The notes under the pieces are model-generated. The model was not told where the DNA came from. It searched no databases and saw nothing but the letters and a program-made list of their open reading frames with translations. This document shows, piece after piece, positions 1 to 7,050 of a stretch of 17,030 bases of DNA. Every line of letters begins with the position of its first letter. Position 1 is the stretch's first letter. This DNA comes from Elusimicrobiota bacterium (GTDB lineage: Bacteria; Elusimicrobiota; Elusimicrobia; Elusimicrobiales; UBA9959). The stretch spans positions 1 through 17,030 of the forward strand of contig DAOWCC010000020.1 of assembly GCA_030639665.1 (NCBI GenBank), written 5' to 3'. A program made the translations under genes and the position numbers.

Positions 1-15
1 AAAAGGAGTTCAAAA

Positions 16-831
16 ATGCATTCACTCGTTTTCATTAAACAAGTGCCTGATGCCGCTCAAGTTAGAATTAATTATGAAACGGGCACATTAATCAGGGAAG
101 GCGTTCCCGCTATTATCAATCCGTTTGACGCTCACGCGGTTGAAGCGGCCGTCCAATTAAAAGACAAATACGGCGGCACTGTTTCGGTTATGACCATGGG
201 CCCGCCAATGGCCGAGGAAATTTTAAAAAAATCTCTTGCCATGGGCGCGGATAACGCTTTTCTTTTAAGCGATATGGTTTTTGCCGGCGCTGATACTCTG
301 GCCACAAGCTATGCCCTTTGGGCCGGCGCCAAAAAAGTCGCCGAAGAAGTCGGCCCCATAGATGTTTACTGGACCGGCAAACAAGCCATAGACGGCGATA
401 CAGCTCAAACAGGCCCCGGCATTGCCACAAGATTTGATATTCCCTTGGTTACTTATGCCGCTGAAATTAAAGAGGTGGATAAAAAGAATAACAAGATAAA
501 AGTTTCAAGAGTGGTTGACGGAGGAATGGAAACGGTTGAAGTGCCCATGCCCTGCTTAATTACCGCGGAAGAAACTATCAATACCTTAAGATACGCGCCG
601 CTTCCATATCTGATAAGAGCCGCTCAAACAGGCGTTAAATTATTAAATTCAAGTAATACTGAGATTGACGCTGACCAATGCGGTTTAAAAAATTCTCCGA
701 CAAAAGTTAAAAAAGCTTTTACCCCTCCAAAAAGAGAGCAAGGCGAAATGCTTGAAGGCAGTGATGAGAAAACTTTAGACGCTCTTTTTGATAAATTGGA
801 GCCTATGTTAAAACAGTGTGGCAAACTTTAA
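16..831 (+). CDS. fixA: Electron transfer flavoprotein beta subunit (FixA/EtfB)
   Basis: This 271-residue protein is a full-length ETF beta subunit, which in bifurcating ETFs pairs with the alpha subunit and carries the FAD where electrons split. The opening (HSLVFIKQVPD), the segment giving INPFDAHAVEAA near residues 35-46, the alternating VSVMTMGPP strand and the D-GDTAQTGP loop near residues 122-132 are family hallmarks. The start is supported by AGGAG at 4-8, seven bases upstream of the ATG. It is the first gene of fixABCX; the alpha subunit follows after 12 bases. The promoter lies left of the window. The partners FixC and FixX make the NADH-to-quinone plus ferredoxin bifurcating type more likely than a plain fatty-acid oxidation ETF. 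That is inference from gene order, not from a measured activity. Confidence 0.95.
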   Translation: MHSLVFIKQVPDAAQVRINYETGTLIREGVPAIINPFDAHAVEAAVQLKDKYGGTVSVMTMGPPMAEEILKKSLAMGADNAFLLSDMVFAGADTLATSYALWAGAKKVAEEVGPIDVYWTGKQAIDGDTAQTGPGIATRFDIPLVTYAAEIKEVDKKNNKIKVSRVVDGGMETVEVPMPCLITAEETINTLRYAPLPYLIRAAQTGVKLLNSSNTEIDADQCGLKNSPTKVKKAFTPPKREQGEMLEGSDEKTLDALFDKLEPMLKQCGKL

Positions 832-843
832 GAGGCTGAAAAA

Positions 844-1854
844 ATGATTAAACAAAATATACATGAATATAAAAATGTCTGGGTGTTCATAGAACACGAC
901 GCGGGTAAAATAGAACTTGTGAGCCTGCAATTATTAAGCAAAGCGAAAGAAATTGCCAGAGATTTAGCTTGCGATGTCTGCGCTTTCACAGTTGGCTCCG
1001 ATATTAAAAAACTTGAAAAAGAAGTAGCCGAATATGGCGCCAAAAAGTTTTATATTATTGAAAACCCGGCGCTTAAAGACTATAGAACGGAGCCCTGGCG
1101 AGCAAGCATTTCCTATTTGATAGCCAAAAACAAACCCGCCGTGGTTTTAATAGGCGCGACAGCCCTTGGAAGAGATTTGGCCGGCACAGTCGCGACAGAA
1201 TTATCCGCGGGCCTTACAGCGGACACCACCGCTCTTGATATAGACCCTCAAACCAAAAATCTTTTGATGACCCGGCCCACTTTCGGCGGCAATCTTATGG
1301 CCACCATCTTCTGCCCTGATAACAGACCTCAAATGTCAACGGTCCGGCCCGGCGTTTTTGAAGCCATCAAAAATCCTTCAAAAATGGAAATCGTAGAAGA
1401 TAAATTTGAACTCAAAGAAGAAGACATTGTTAAAAAAATGCTGGAAAAAGTACAGACCGGAGAAGATAAATTGAATCTTGGTTTTTACGATATAATTGTC
1501 GCCGGCGGCAAGGGCATGGGTAAAAAAGAAAACTTCAAGTTGTTGGAAGATTTGGCCGATACTATGGGCGGGACTTGGGCCGTATCAAGACAAGCAGTTC
1601 AACTTGGCTGGGCGCATCATACAAGGCAGGTTGGACAAACCGGTCAAACGGTTCATCCCAAAATATATATAGCCGCGGGCATATCGGGCGCCATTCAGCA
1701 TTTGGCGGGAATGAAATCCTCAGACATAATAGTGGCCGTAAATACGGACGACCAGGCTCCTATTTTTGAAATAGCGACTTATGGCATAGTGGGAGACGCC
1801 TTGGAAGTTCTTCCAAAATTGACCAAATTATTTAAAGGAAAACTGAAAATATGA
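844..1854 (+). CDS. fixB: Electron transfer flavoprotein alpha subunit (FixB/EtfA)
   Basis: The 336-residue product matches ETF alpha. The N-terminal domain is the nucleotide-binding-like half. The C-terminal half carries the FAD-binding signature: QVGQTGQTVHP around residues 262-272, the GISGAIQH motif around 280-287, and later NTDDQAPIFE and YGIVGD. It forms the ETF heterodimer with FixA and passes electrons to FixC. No extra ferredoxin domain is fused at the N terminus, unlike some clostridial EtfA proteins. AGAGG lies about eight bases before the ATG. The stop overlaps the fixC start (ATGA at 1851-1854), which implies translational coupling and fixed stoichiometry. Confidence 0.95.
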   Translation: MIKQNIHEYKNVWVFIEHDAGKIELVSLQLLSKAKEIARDLACDVCAFTVGSDIKKLEKEVAEYGAKKFYIIENPALKDYRTEPWRASISYLIAKNKPAVVLIGATALGRDLAGTVATELSAGLTADTTALDIDPQTKNLLMTRPTFGGNLMATIFCPDNRPQMSTVRPGVFEAIKNPSKMEIVEDKFELKEEDIVKKMLEKVQTGEDKLNLGFYDIIVAGGKGMGKKENFKLLEDLADTMGGTWAVSRQAVQLGWAHHTRQVGQTGQTVHPKIYIAAGISGAIQHLAGMKSSDIIVAVNTDDQAPIFEIATYGIVGDALEVLPKLTKLFKGKLKI

Positions 1855-3149
1855 AAAAGAAAGATTTTGATGTAATCATAGTCGGAGCGGGGCCCGCGGG
1901 AATCGCGGCCGCCTATAAGCTTGCAAGCGCGGGAGTTAAAGTTATCGTTATTGAAAGAGGCGCGTTTCCGGGAGCTAAAAATGTAATGGGCGGCATATTT
2001 TATAGAAAAGCTTTGGCGGATTTAATCCCCGACTTTGAAAAAACCGCTCCTCTTGAAAGACATATCATCGAGCAGAAAATGTGGCTTTTAAGCGAAGATT
2101 CGGTTCTTGGCGGCGGCCTTAGAAGCGAGAAATTTAATAAAGAACCCTATAACTGCTATAGCGTTTTTAGAGCTAAATTTGATAAATGGTTCGCTCAAAA
2201 AGCCATAGAAGCCGGCGCTTTAATAATCAATGAAACCGTTGTCAAAGAACCCATTGTTGAAAACGGCAAAGTCATCGGCATTAAAACCGATAGGCCCGAT
2301 GGCGACCTTTATGCCGATGTGGTTATAGCGGCTGACGGCATTAATTCCCTTCTCACTAAAGCCCTGGGCCTAAGAGAAAGCATCACTCCTGAAAAAGTGG
2401 CTTTAACCGTTAAAGAAGTAATCGGCCTGCCTGAAAAAGTTGTAAATGACAGATTCGGCGTAATCAATAAACATGAAGGCGTAACCATTGAACTTACGGG
2501 ACCTTTTTTTGAAGGCATGACAACGATGGGTTTTATTTATACCAATAAAACTTCCGTCTCCATCGGCCTTGGCGCTATTGTGGAAGACCTTGTTCATCAT
2601 AAAGCCAATATCAATGATATGCTGGAGAAATTAAAAGCGCATCCCGCCGTAAAACCTCTTATTCATGGCGGCGAAACAAAAGAATATATGGCGCATATGA
2701 TACCGGAAGGCGGTTATTTTGCCATAACCAAACTTTATACCGACGGTTTTATGGTTTGCGGCGACGCGGCCATGCTTGTAAACGCCGTGCATAGAGAAGG
2801 TTCCAATTTGGCTATTGAATCGGGAAAATTGGCGGCGGACACCTACTTGAAAGCGAAAAAGAAAGGCGATTTCTCGGCAAAAAGCTTATCCGCTTATCAA
2901 AAGAAAATGAAAAATAGTTTTGTGATGAAAGACTTAAAAATGTACAGGCATTTGCCAAAAATGATGGAAGACAAAAGGCAATTGCTTACAAAATATCCGC
3001 AATTCGCGATAGATGCCGCCTATGATATTTACAATATAGACGGCGTGGCGAAAATCGATAAAATAAAAGCCATAAAAAAGAGAGTCGCGAAGCTTGGCTA
3101 TATCAGAATGGCAAAAGACGCTTTTGATATGTGGAGGAAAATACGATGA
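1851..3149 (+). CDS. fixC: FixC, ETF-quinone oxidoreductase-like FAD protein
   Basis: The 432-residue flavoprotein starts with a Rossmann dinucleotide fold (GAGPAG at residues 12-17) and the acidic residue Glu35 that should hold the FAD ribose. A second FAD contact, CGDAAMLVNAVHREG, starts near residue 303. Length and motif order match FixC and the flavin part of ETF-QO, without the C-terminal ferredoxin domain, which is supplied here by the separate fixX. Its role is to accept electrons from FixAB and reduce menaquinone or ubiquinone at the membrane. I see no transmembrane helix, so attachment would be peripheral. It overlaps fixB by four bases at the start and fixX by four at the end. Confidence 0.93.
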   Translation: MKKKDFDVIIVGAGPAGIAAAYKLASAGVKVIVIERGAFPGAKNVMGGIFYRKALADLIPDFEKTAPLERHIIEQKMWLLSEDSVLGGGLRSEKFNKEPYNCYSVFRAKFDKWFAQKAIEAGALIINETVVKEPIVENGKVIGIKTDRPDGDLYADVVIAADGINSLLTKALGLRESITPEKVALTVKEVIGLPEKVVNDRFGVINKHEGVTIELTGPFFEGMTTMGFIYTNKTSVSIGLGAIVEDLVHHKANINDMLEKLKAHPAVKPLIHGGETKEYMAHMIPEGGYFAITKLYTDGFMVCGDAAMLVNAVHREGSNLAIESGKLAADTYLKAKKKGDFSAKSLSAYQKKMKNSFVMKDLKMYRHLPKMMEDKRQLLTKYPQFAIDAAYDIYNIDGVAKIDKIKAIKKRVAKLGYIRMAKDAFDMWRKIR

Positions 3150-3421
3150 GGATAGAAGATAAACTTTATCTCATAGGTTATAAAGTTGATGAAGACGGCA
3201 GTCACTTGGAAGTTAATAAAAAGGATGTCTGCAAGAAATGTAAAAACAAAGCCTGCACATTTGTTTGCCCGGTGGATGTTTATAAATATGATGAAAAAGA
3301 AGAAAAACTATCCATTAATTATGACGCCTGCGTTGAATGCGGAACCTGTAAAATAGTCTGCGAATATATCGAATGGCGCTATCCGAGAGGCGGCTTCGGC
3401 GTGGCTTATAAATTCGGCTAA
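3146..3421 (+). CDS. fixX: FixX ferredoxin-like subunit
   Basis: This small protein has 91 residues from the ATG at 3146. An in-frame GTG at 3131 would add five residues, but the ATG is better: GGAGG at 3133-3137 is spaced eight bases before it, and it overlaps the fixC stop in an ATGA. Eight cysteines fall in two groups, C29/C32/C37/C41 and C62/C65/C68/C72, enough for two iron-sulfur clusters of the [4Fe-4S] type. The C-terminal CEYIEWRYPRGGFGV stretch is typical of FixX and of the ferredoxin domain of ETF-QO. It should carry the low-potential branch or relay electrons between FixC and ferredoxin/flavodoxin. It is the last gene of the operon. Confidence 0.93.
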   Translation: MRIEDKLYLIGYKVDEDGSHLEVNKKDVCKKCKNKACTFVCPVDVYKYDEKEEKLSINYDACVECGTCKIVCEYIEWRYPRGGFGVAYKFG

Positions 3422-3450
3422 CCAATACAACCCTGAGGGTTGTACTGGTT
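3420..3450 (+). repeat. Palindromic hairpin overlapping the fixX stop codon
   Basis: The arms AACCA/TGGTT and TACAACCC/GGGTTGTA (3426-3433 with 3437-3444) fold into a 13-pair hairpin with one A/C mismatch and a TGA loop. It begins on the last codon of fixX. No T-run follows on either side at the usual distance, so it is not a classical terminator. It may be an mRNA 3'-end stabiliser or a copy of a dispersed palindromic repeat. Confidence 0.6.
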
Positions 3451-3464
3451 GAATAAAAACAAGG

Positions 3465-3498
3465 AAAAAGCGTCTTTTTTCAAAAGACGCTTTTTTTT
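3465..3498 (+). terminator. Rho-independent terminator of fixABCX
   Basis: Perfect arms AAAAAGCGTCTTTT (3465-3478) and AAAAGACGC plus T-run (3482-3498) enclose a three-base loop and end in eight T. The arms begin with A-runs, so it could also work on the other strand. Confidence 0.9.
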
Positions 3499-3533
3499 CA
3501 GATATCGCTTATCATAATGCCATAAGTTTTCCT

Positions 3534-3562
3534 TTGAATTACTTCTTTATATAGGATAAAAT
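3534..3562 (+). promoter_or_regulatory. Sigma-70-type promoter of the UDP-sugar dehydrogenase gene
   Basis: TTGAAT (3534-3539) and TAAAAT (3557-3562) are separated by exactly 17 bases. Transcription should start about seven bases beyond the -10, at 3569-3570, which coincides with the ATG at 3570. The mRNA would then be leaderless or nearly so. Confidence 0.6.
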
Positions 3563-3569
3563 AAAACTT

Positions 3570-4874
3570 ATGGATATTAAAAAAATCATTCAAACTATCG
3601 AAAATAAAAAAATCCGCTTGGGCATTATCGGTTTAGGTTATGTCGGACTCCCGCTTGCCGTGGAATTTGCCAAAGCGGGCGTTAAAACCATGGGCTTTGA
3701 AATAAGCGCGTCAAAGGTTCAAGACATAACTAAAGGCAAATCCTATATTGACGATGTTCCAAATGCTATTGTAAAAAAACTATCCGCCTCCGCTCTTCTC
3801 AAAGCCACAACAAAATTTTCAGAACTAAAAAAGCAAGACTGTATTATCATCTGCGTTCCAACTCCTCTTAGAAAAAGCAAAGACCCTGATGTCTCTTATA
3901 TCTTAACCGCGACAAAAGAAATAGCGAAAAATTTAAAAAAAGGGCAAATCATAATCTTTGAAAGCACCACTTATCCCGGCACCACAAGAGAATTGGTTAA
4001 GCCGATTCTTGAAGAAAAAGGGCTTAAAGCCGGAAAAGATTTCTTTCTGGCCTTTTCACCTGAAAGAGTGGACCCGGGAAATAAAACCTATACCATCAGC
4101 AATACGCCCAAAGTGGTGGGAGGTATAACAAAGGCCTGCACGCTACTTGCAACCGCTATTTACAAACTTGTGACAAATAAAGTTCTTCCCGTTTCAAATA
4201 CCGAAACGGCCGAAATAGTGAAACTGCTGGAAAATACCTTTAGAGCGGTTAATATAGCCATGGTAAATGAGTTTGCCTTAATGTGCAATAAATTGAATCT
4301 TGATATTTGGGAAATCATGGAAGCCGCGGCCTCAAAACCTTTCGGTTTTATGCCGTTTTATCCCGGCCCCGGAATTGGCGGCCATTGCATTCCCCTTGAT
4401 CCGCACTATTTGGGTTGGAAAATGAAAACTTTGAATTTCGAACCCAGATTTATAGAACTTGCAAGCGCCATTAATTCCCATATGCCCGAATACACCGCCA
4501 ATAGAATTGCCGAACTTTTAAATATCAGAAAAAAAGCTCTTTCGGCAAGCAAGATACTTTTAATCGGCATAGCTTATAAAGCGGACATTACAGACCATAG
4601 AGAATCTCCCGCAAGAGATGTTTTCTTGCTTTTGAAGAAAACCGGGGCTACCGTAAATTATCATGACCCTTATATACCCAAAGCCAAAATAAACGGCAAA
4701 AACTATAAATCCGTTAAAATAACTATGGCCGTTTTAAGAAAATATGATTGTGTGGCAATAATGACGCGCCATAGCAATGTGAACTATAAATCAATAGTTA
4801 AGAATTCCAAATTGATATTTGACGCGAGAAACGCGCTTAAGGATATAAAAAGTAAAAAAATCTTCAAACTGTAG
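3570..4874 (+). CDS. Nucleotide-sugar 6-dehydrogenase, UDP-N-acetylglucosamine type
   Basis: The 434-residue enzyme belongs to the UDP-glucose/UDP-GlcNAc/UDP-ManNAc dehydrogenase family. These enzymes oxidise C6 of a UDP-sugar to the uronate using two NAD+. The NAD fold is at GLGYVG (residues 21-26). SPERVDPGN (163-171) is typical of the WbpA/UDP-GlcNAc 6-dehydrogenase branch. The catalytic Cys is C273 within GIGGHCIPLDPHY. The UDP-binding C-terminal domain includes AYKADITDHRESPA. Length is normal. The product would feed surface polysaccharide synthesis, yet no glycosyltransferase or epimerase is adjacent, so it stands alone. AGGA at 3553-3556 lies 13 bases before the ATG, too far for a good ribosome site. 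Exact substrate is uncertain: UDP-ManNAc is possible. Confidence 0.88.
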   Translation: MDIKKIIQTIENKKIRLGIIGLGYVGLPLAVEFAKAGVKTMGFEISASKVQDITKGKSYIDDVPNAIVKKLSASALLKATTKFSELKKQDCIIICVPTPLRKSKDPDVSYILTATKEIAKNLKKGQIIIFESTTYPGTTRELVKPILEEKGLKAGKDFFLAFSPERVDPGNKTYTISNTPKVVGGITKACTLLATAIYKLVTNKVLPVSNTETAEIVKLLENTFRAVNIAMVNEFALMCNKLNLDIWEIMEAAASKPFGFMPFYPGPGIGGHCIPLDPHYLGWKMKTLNFEPRFIELASAINSHMPEYTANRIAELLNIRKKALSASKILLIGIAYKADITDHRESPARDVFLLLKKTGATVNYHDPYIPKAKINGKNYKSVKITMAVLRKYDCVAIMTRHSNVNYKSIVKNSKLIFDARNALKDIKSKKIFKL

Positions 4875-4883
4875 TATAGAGAG

Positions 4884-5084
4884 CAGAAATCACCCTTAGG
4901 AATCTGCGTAGTCTTTAGACTGAAAGATTCCAAGGATGCTGGTCCCGTGAACAAAGTTACACAGGGAGCTAGCAGTGAGCAGTTTACCCCGTTAAATAAT
5001 TTCAGATTTTCGGGATATACAAAAATCTTAAATTACGCCTTGAGTAACAAGACGTATTTAACAGGGTGGAGAAAAAACAAAAAA
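4884..5084 (+). ncRNA. Candidate structured RNA or leader upstream of the histidine kinase
   Basis: About 200 bases between two genes fold into a closed multi-hairpin architecture. A closing helix CACCCT (4891-4896) pairs with AGGGTG (5063-5068). Inside it lie four hairpins: GGAATCT/AGATTCC (4899-4905 with 4925-4931), GCTGG-TCCC/GGGA-CTAGC (4938-4946 with 4964-4973, plus AAC/GTT at the tip), AGATTTT/AAAATCT (5004-5010 with 5022-5028), and TAAAT-ACG/CGT-ATTTA (5029-5037 with 5053-5060, CTTG/CAAG inside). The loop CGGG (5011-5014) can pair with CCCG (4988-4991), giving a possible pseudoknot. I compared it from memory with tmRNA, 6S, SRP, RNase P, T-box and common riboswitches and found no match. 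Upstream, TTGACG (4819-4824) and TATAAA (4844-4849) form a weak promoter with a long 19-base spacer. It may be a cis leader or a free RNA. Confidence 0.5.
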
Positions 5085-5110
5085 CCACATGTGACTTGTG
5101 GCTATTTTTT
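5085..5110 (+). terminator. Hairpin and T-run before the kinase start codon
   Basis: CCACA (5085-5089) pairs with TGTGG (5097-5101) around a seven-base loop, followed by CTA and six T; A-rich bases on the left extend the stem. It sits only 19 bases before the kinase ATG. It either ends the structured RNA as a separate transcript or acts as an attenuator for the kinase gene. Confidence 0.65.
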
Positions 5111-5128
5111 ACGGAGTAAAAAAATATT

Positions 5129-6937
5129 ATGGCTGAAGACATAAAAATACTGTGGCTTAATTTTTTGAAGGCGCTAACACGGTCAATAGTGCAAATAAAT
5201 CTCTATAAACCGGAACATCCTCAAGTTCTTAGCGCTATAGAAGAAGTTACCGCCGCGCTGGCTAAAATTTTTCATATATCGGATGAACTTGCTCTTACTT
5301 TGGATAATGATAAACTGGTCATAAACAATATTCCTCTTTTATCCTCGGATAAAATTCCAAACTCAATTAAAAATATTTTCATGAAATTCCATATCCAAAG
5401 CATAACCTTCCTTAAAGGCTTAAGTGAAGCGGATATAAAAACCTTCTGTAAAATGCAATATGCCAAAACCGAACCGATAAAATTCTTGAAAGAGAATAAC
5501 ATAAACAAAATAATTCTCAATAAAGATATCTACACCAAAACAGAAAAAAACAAACCCGTTCAGCAAGCAAATACTCCGGGTCAAGTTCAAAAGACCGCAA
5601 GCGTTCCCACTAAATCCATAGCAAAAGAAATAGAGGAAAATTTTAAGATTGAAGCGGCATTGAATGTTTTGGCGTCAAAAGCCACACCCGATGAAACTGA
5701 ACGCGACCTTATAGTAAATATCTTAATAAAAAAAATGAAAGCTGAAATGGAAAAAGAGATTCAAGCTGTCATCGCGACACATCGACGGGAAAAAAAGAAA
5801 TTTGAAAATGATATAAGCAGAACGGAATCAGTAGTCTCATCCATGGGCGACGGTATTGTCACAATAGATAAAGACGGAAAAATAATAATGATGAACTCGG
5901 ACGCGGAAAACATGAGCGGCAAATCGTTGAAAGAAATTTCCGGCAAGCAAATATTTGATATCTCAAATCTTGAAAATCAGATACTGACACTTGCTCAGGA
6001 AATAGGCTCTGAAGATAAAAAAGACATATCAAAAGAAATTTCTGAAAAGGGCGATAAACAAATAGCCGAAACCATCAAAAAATCAACCACCATAATACAA
6101 AATGAAGAAGGCAAGGTAGTCGGCTCCGTTTCAATTCCGACCGATGAAGCCAAACTAAAGCAAACGGAGAAACTTAAAGAAGATTTCATAGCCAATATGA
6201 CCCATGAACTCCGGAGCCCTTTAACATCCATAAAAGCGGCTCTTGATCTCCTTTCAAAAGAAAAAAAGATGGAAGATTCCTCAAAAAACCTTCTGTCCAC
6301 AGCCATGAGAAATTCAAATAGATTAAACGCCTTAATAAACGATATTCTGGATTTTTCAAAATTGGAATCAGGCAAAATGATTTTTCATTCCGCCCCCTCC
6401 TCTCCCGTTGAAATGGTTCATGAAGCAGTAGACTCCATGAAAGCATGGGCAAAAAGCAAAAGAATAACTCTTACGCAAATTAATGAAAAAAATCTTCCTG
6501 AAATATATGTTGACAAAAAAAAGCTTGTCCAAATTTTGATAAACCTTATTTCAAATGCCTTAAAGTTCACCTCCACGGGAGGAAAAATAGAAATAAGCGT
6601 GGACAGGGGAAAAGAAAAATTTGCGAACTCTGTTTTCTTTTCCGTTAAAGATACCGGCTGCGGAATAAAAAAAGAAAATCAAGATAAAATATTTGAAAAA
6701 TTCGCTCAAGTCGCGTCAGGAGAAAAAATGAAAGGCACGGGGCTCGGTCTTTCAATAACCAAGGCCATGGTTGTCTTACAGGACGGAAAAATAAACCTTG
6801 AAAGCGAATATGGAAAAGGCTCGATTTTCAGAGTATCCATGCCTGTCTACAAAAGACAAACCAATCAACCGGTTCAGGAAACTTCACCTGAAATTGAAAA
6901 CAAAAAATCTTGGTGGAGGAAACTCCTTGGAATATAA
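5129..6937 (+). CDS. Soluble PAS-domain sensor histidine kinase
   Basis: This 602-residue kinase has no signal peptide or transmembrane helix, so it senses an internal cue. The first ~120 residues form a domain containing YKPEHPQVLSAIEEV and later LTFLKGLSEADIKTF-like sequence, a pattern I associate with an input domain found in some bacterial HEAT/HD/GAF proteins. A linker and coiled coil (about 195-235) precede a PAS domain (about 235-345). The H-box is NMTHELRSPLTS with phospho-acceptor H359. The ATPase domain shows the N-box (N472-N476), DTGCGI near 508 and GTGLGL near 537. The C-terminal tail ends in basic/aromatic WWRKLLGI. GGAG at 5113-5116 is 12 bases from the ATG, a rather long spacing. 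No response regulator shares its operon; the convergent regulator at 7051-7695 is the nearest. Confidence 0.92.
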   Translation: MAEDIKILWLNFLKALTRSIVQINLYKPEHPQVLSAIEEVTAALAKIFHISDELALTLDNDKLVINNIPLLSSDKIPNSIKNIFMKFHIQSITFLKGLSEADIKTFCKMQYAKTEPIKFLKENNINKIILNKDIYTKTEKNKPVQQANTPGQVQKTASVPTKSIAKEIEENFKIEAALNVLASKATPDETERDLIVNILIKKMKAEMEKEIQAVIATHRREKKKFENDISRTESVVSSMGDGIVTIDKDGKIIMMNSDAENMSGKSLKEISGKQIFDISNLENQILTLAQEIGSEDKKDISKEISEKGDKQIAETIKKSTTIIQNEEGKVVGSVSIPTDEAKLKQTEKLKEDFIANMTHELRSPLTSIKAALDLLSKEKKMEDSSKNLLSTAMRNSNRLNALINDILDFSKLESGKMIFHSAPSSPVEMVHEAVDSMKAWAKSKRITLTQINEKNLPEIYVDKKKLVQILINLISNALKFTSTGGKIEISVDRGKEKFANSVFFSVKDTGCGIKKENQDKIFEKFAQVASGEKMKGTGLGLSITKAMVVLQDGKINLESEYGKGSIFRVSMPVYKRQTNQPVQETSPEIENKKSWWRKLLGI

Positions 6938-6943
6938 GAAAAA

Positions 6944-7029
6944 AATCTTAGAGTCAAAGAGTCTTTGCCTCATCAAGTGTCATGAACTAGGTGAATGACC
7001 AAATATAATTTTAAAAACAGCCTAAGATT
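6944..7029. repeat. Inverted repeat in the convergent gap
   Basis: AATCTTAG (6944-6951) and CTAAGATT (7022-7029) are perfect inverted copies bracketing about 70 bases between two converging genes. Smaller palindromes lie inside, for example CAAAG-AGT-CTTTG at 6955-6967 and GTCAT/ATGAC. No clear T-run-coupled terminator is seen on the plus strand; reading the minus strand, the outer arm is followed by seven T. It may serve as a weak terminator for the minus-strand regulator. Confidence 0.3.
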
Positions 7030-7050
7030 CCGGTTTATAAGTCAAAGGGC

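Noticed and set aside
5061..5110. T-box antiterminator, because AGGGTGG precedes a terminator
   Set aside because: The conserved ACCGCG part is missing, no stem I signature is visible and the downstream gene is a kinase, not an amino-acid gene.
4947..5144. 65-codon open frame across the structured RNA region
   Set aside because: It has no ribosome site, no recognisable protein pattern, runs through the terminator and overlaps the real kinase start; the base pairing explains the region better.
5995..6452. Minus-strand frames of 126 and 88 codons inside the PAS kinase gene
   Set aside because: They are antisense shadows of the H-box and ATPase region with low-complexity Ser/Phe/Leu composition.
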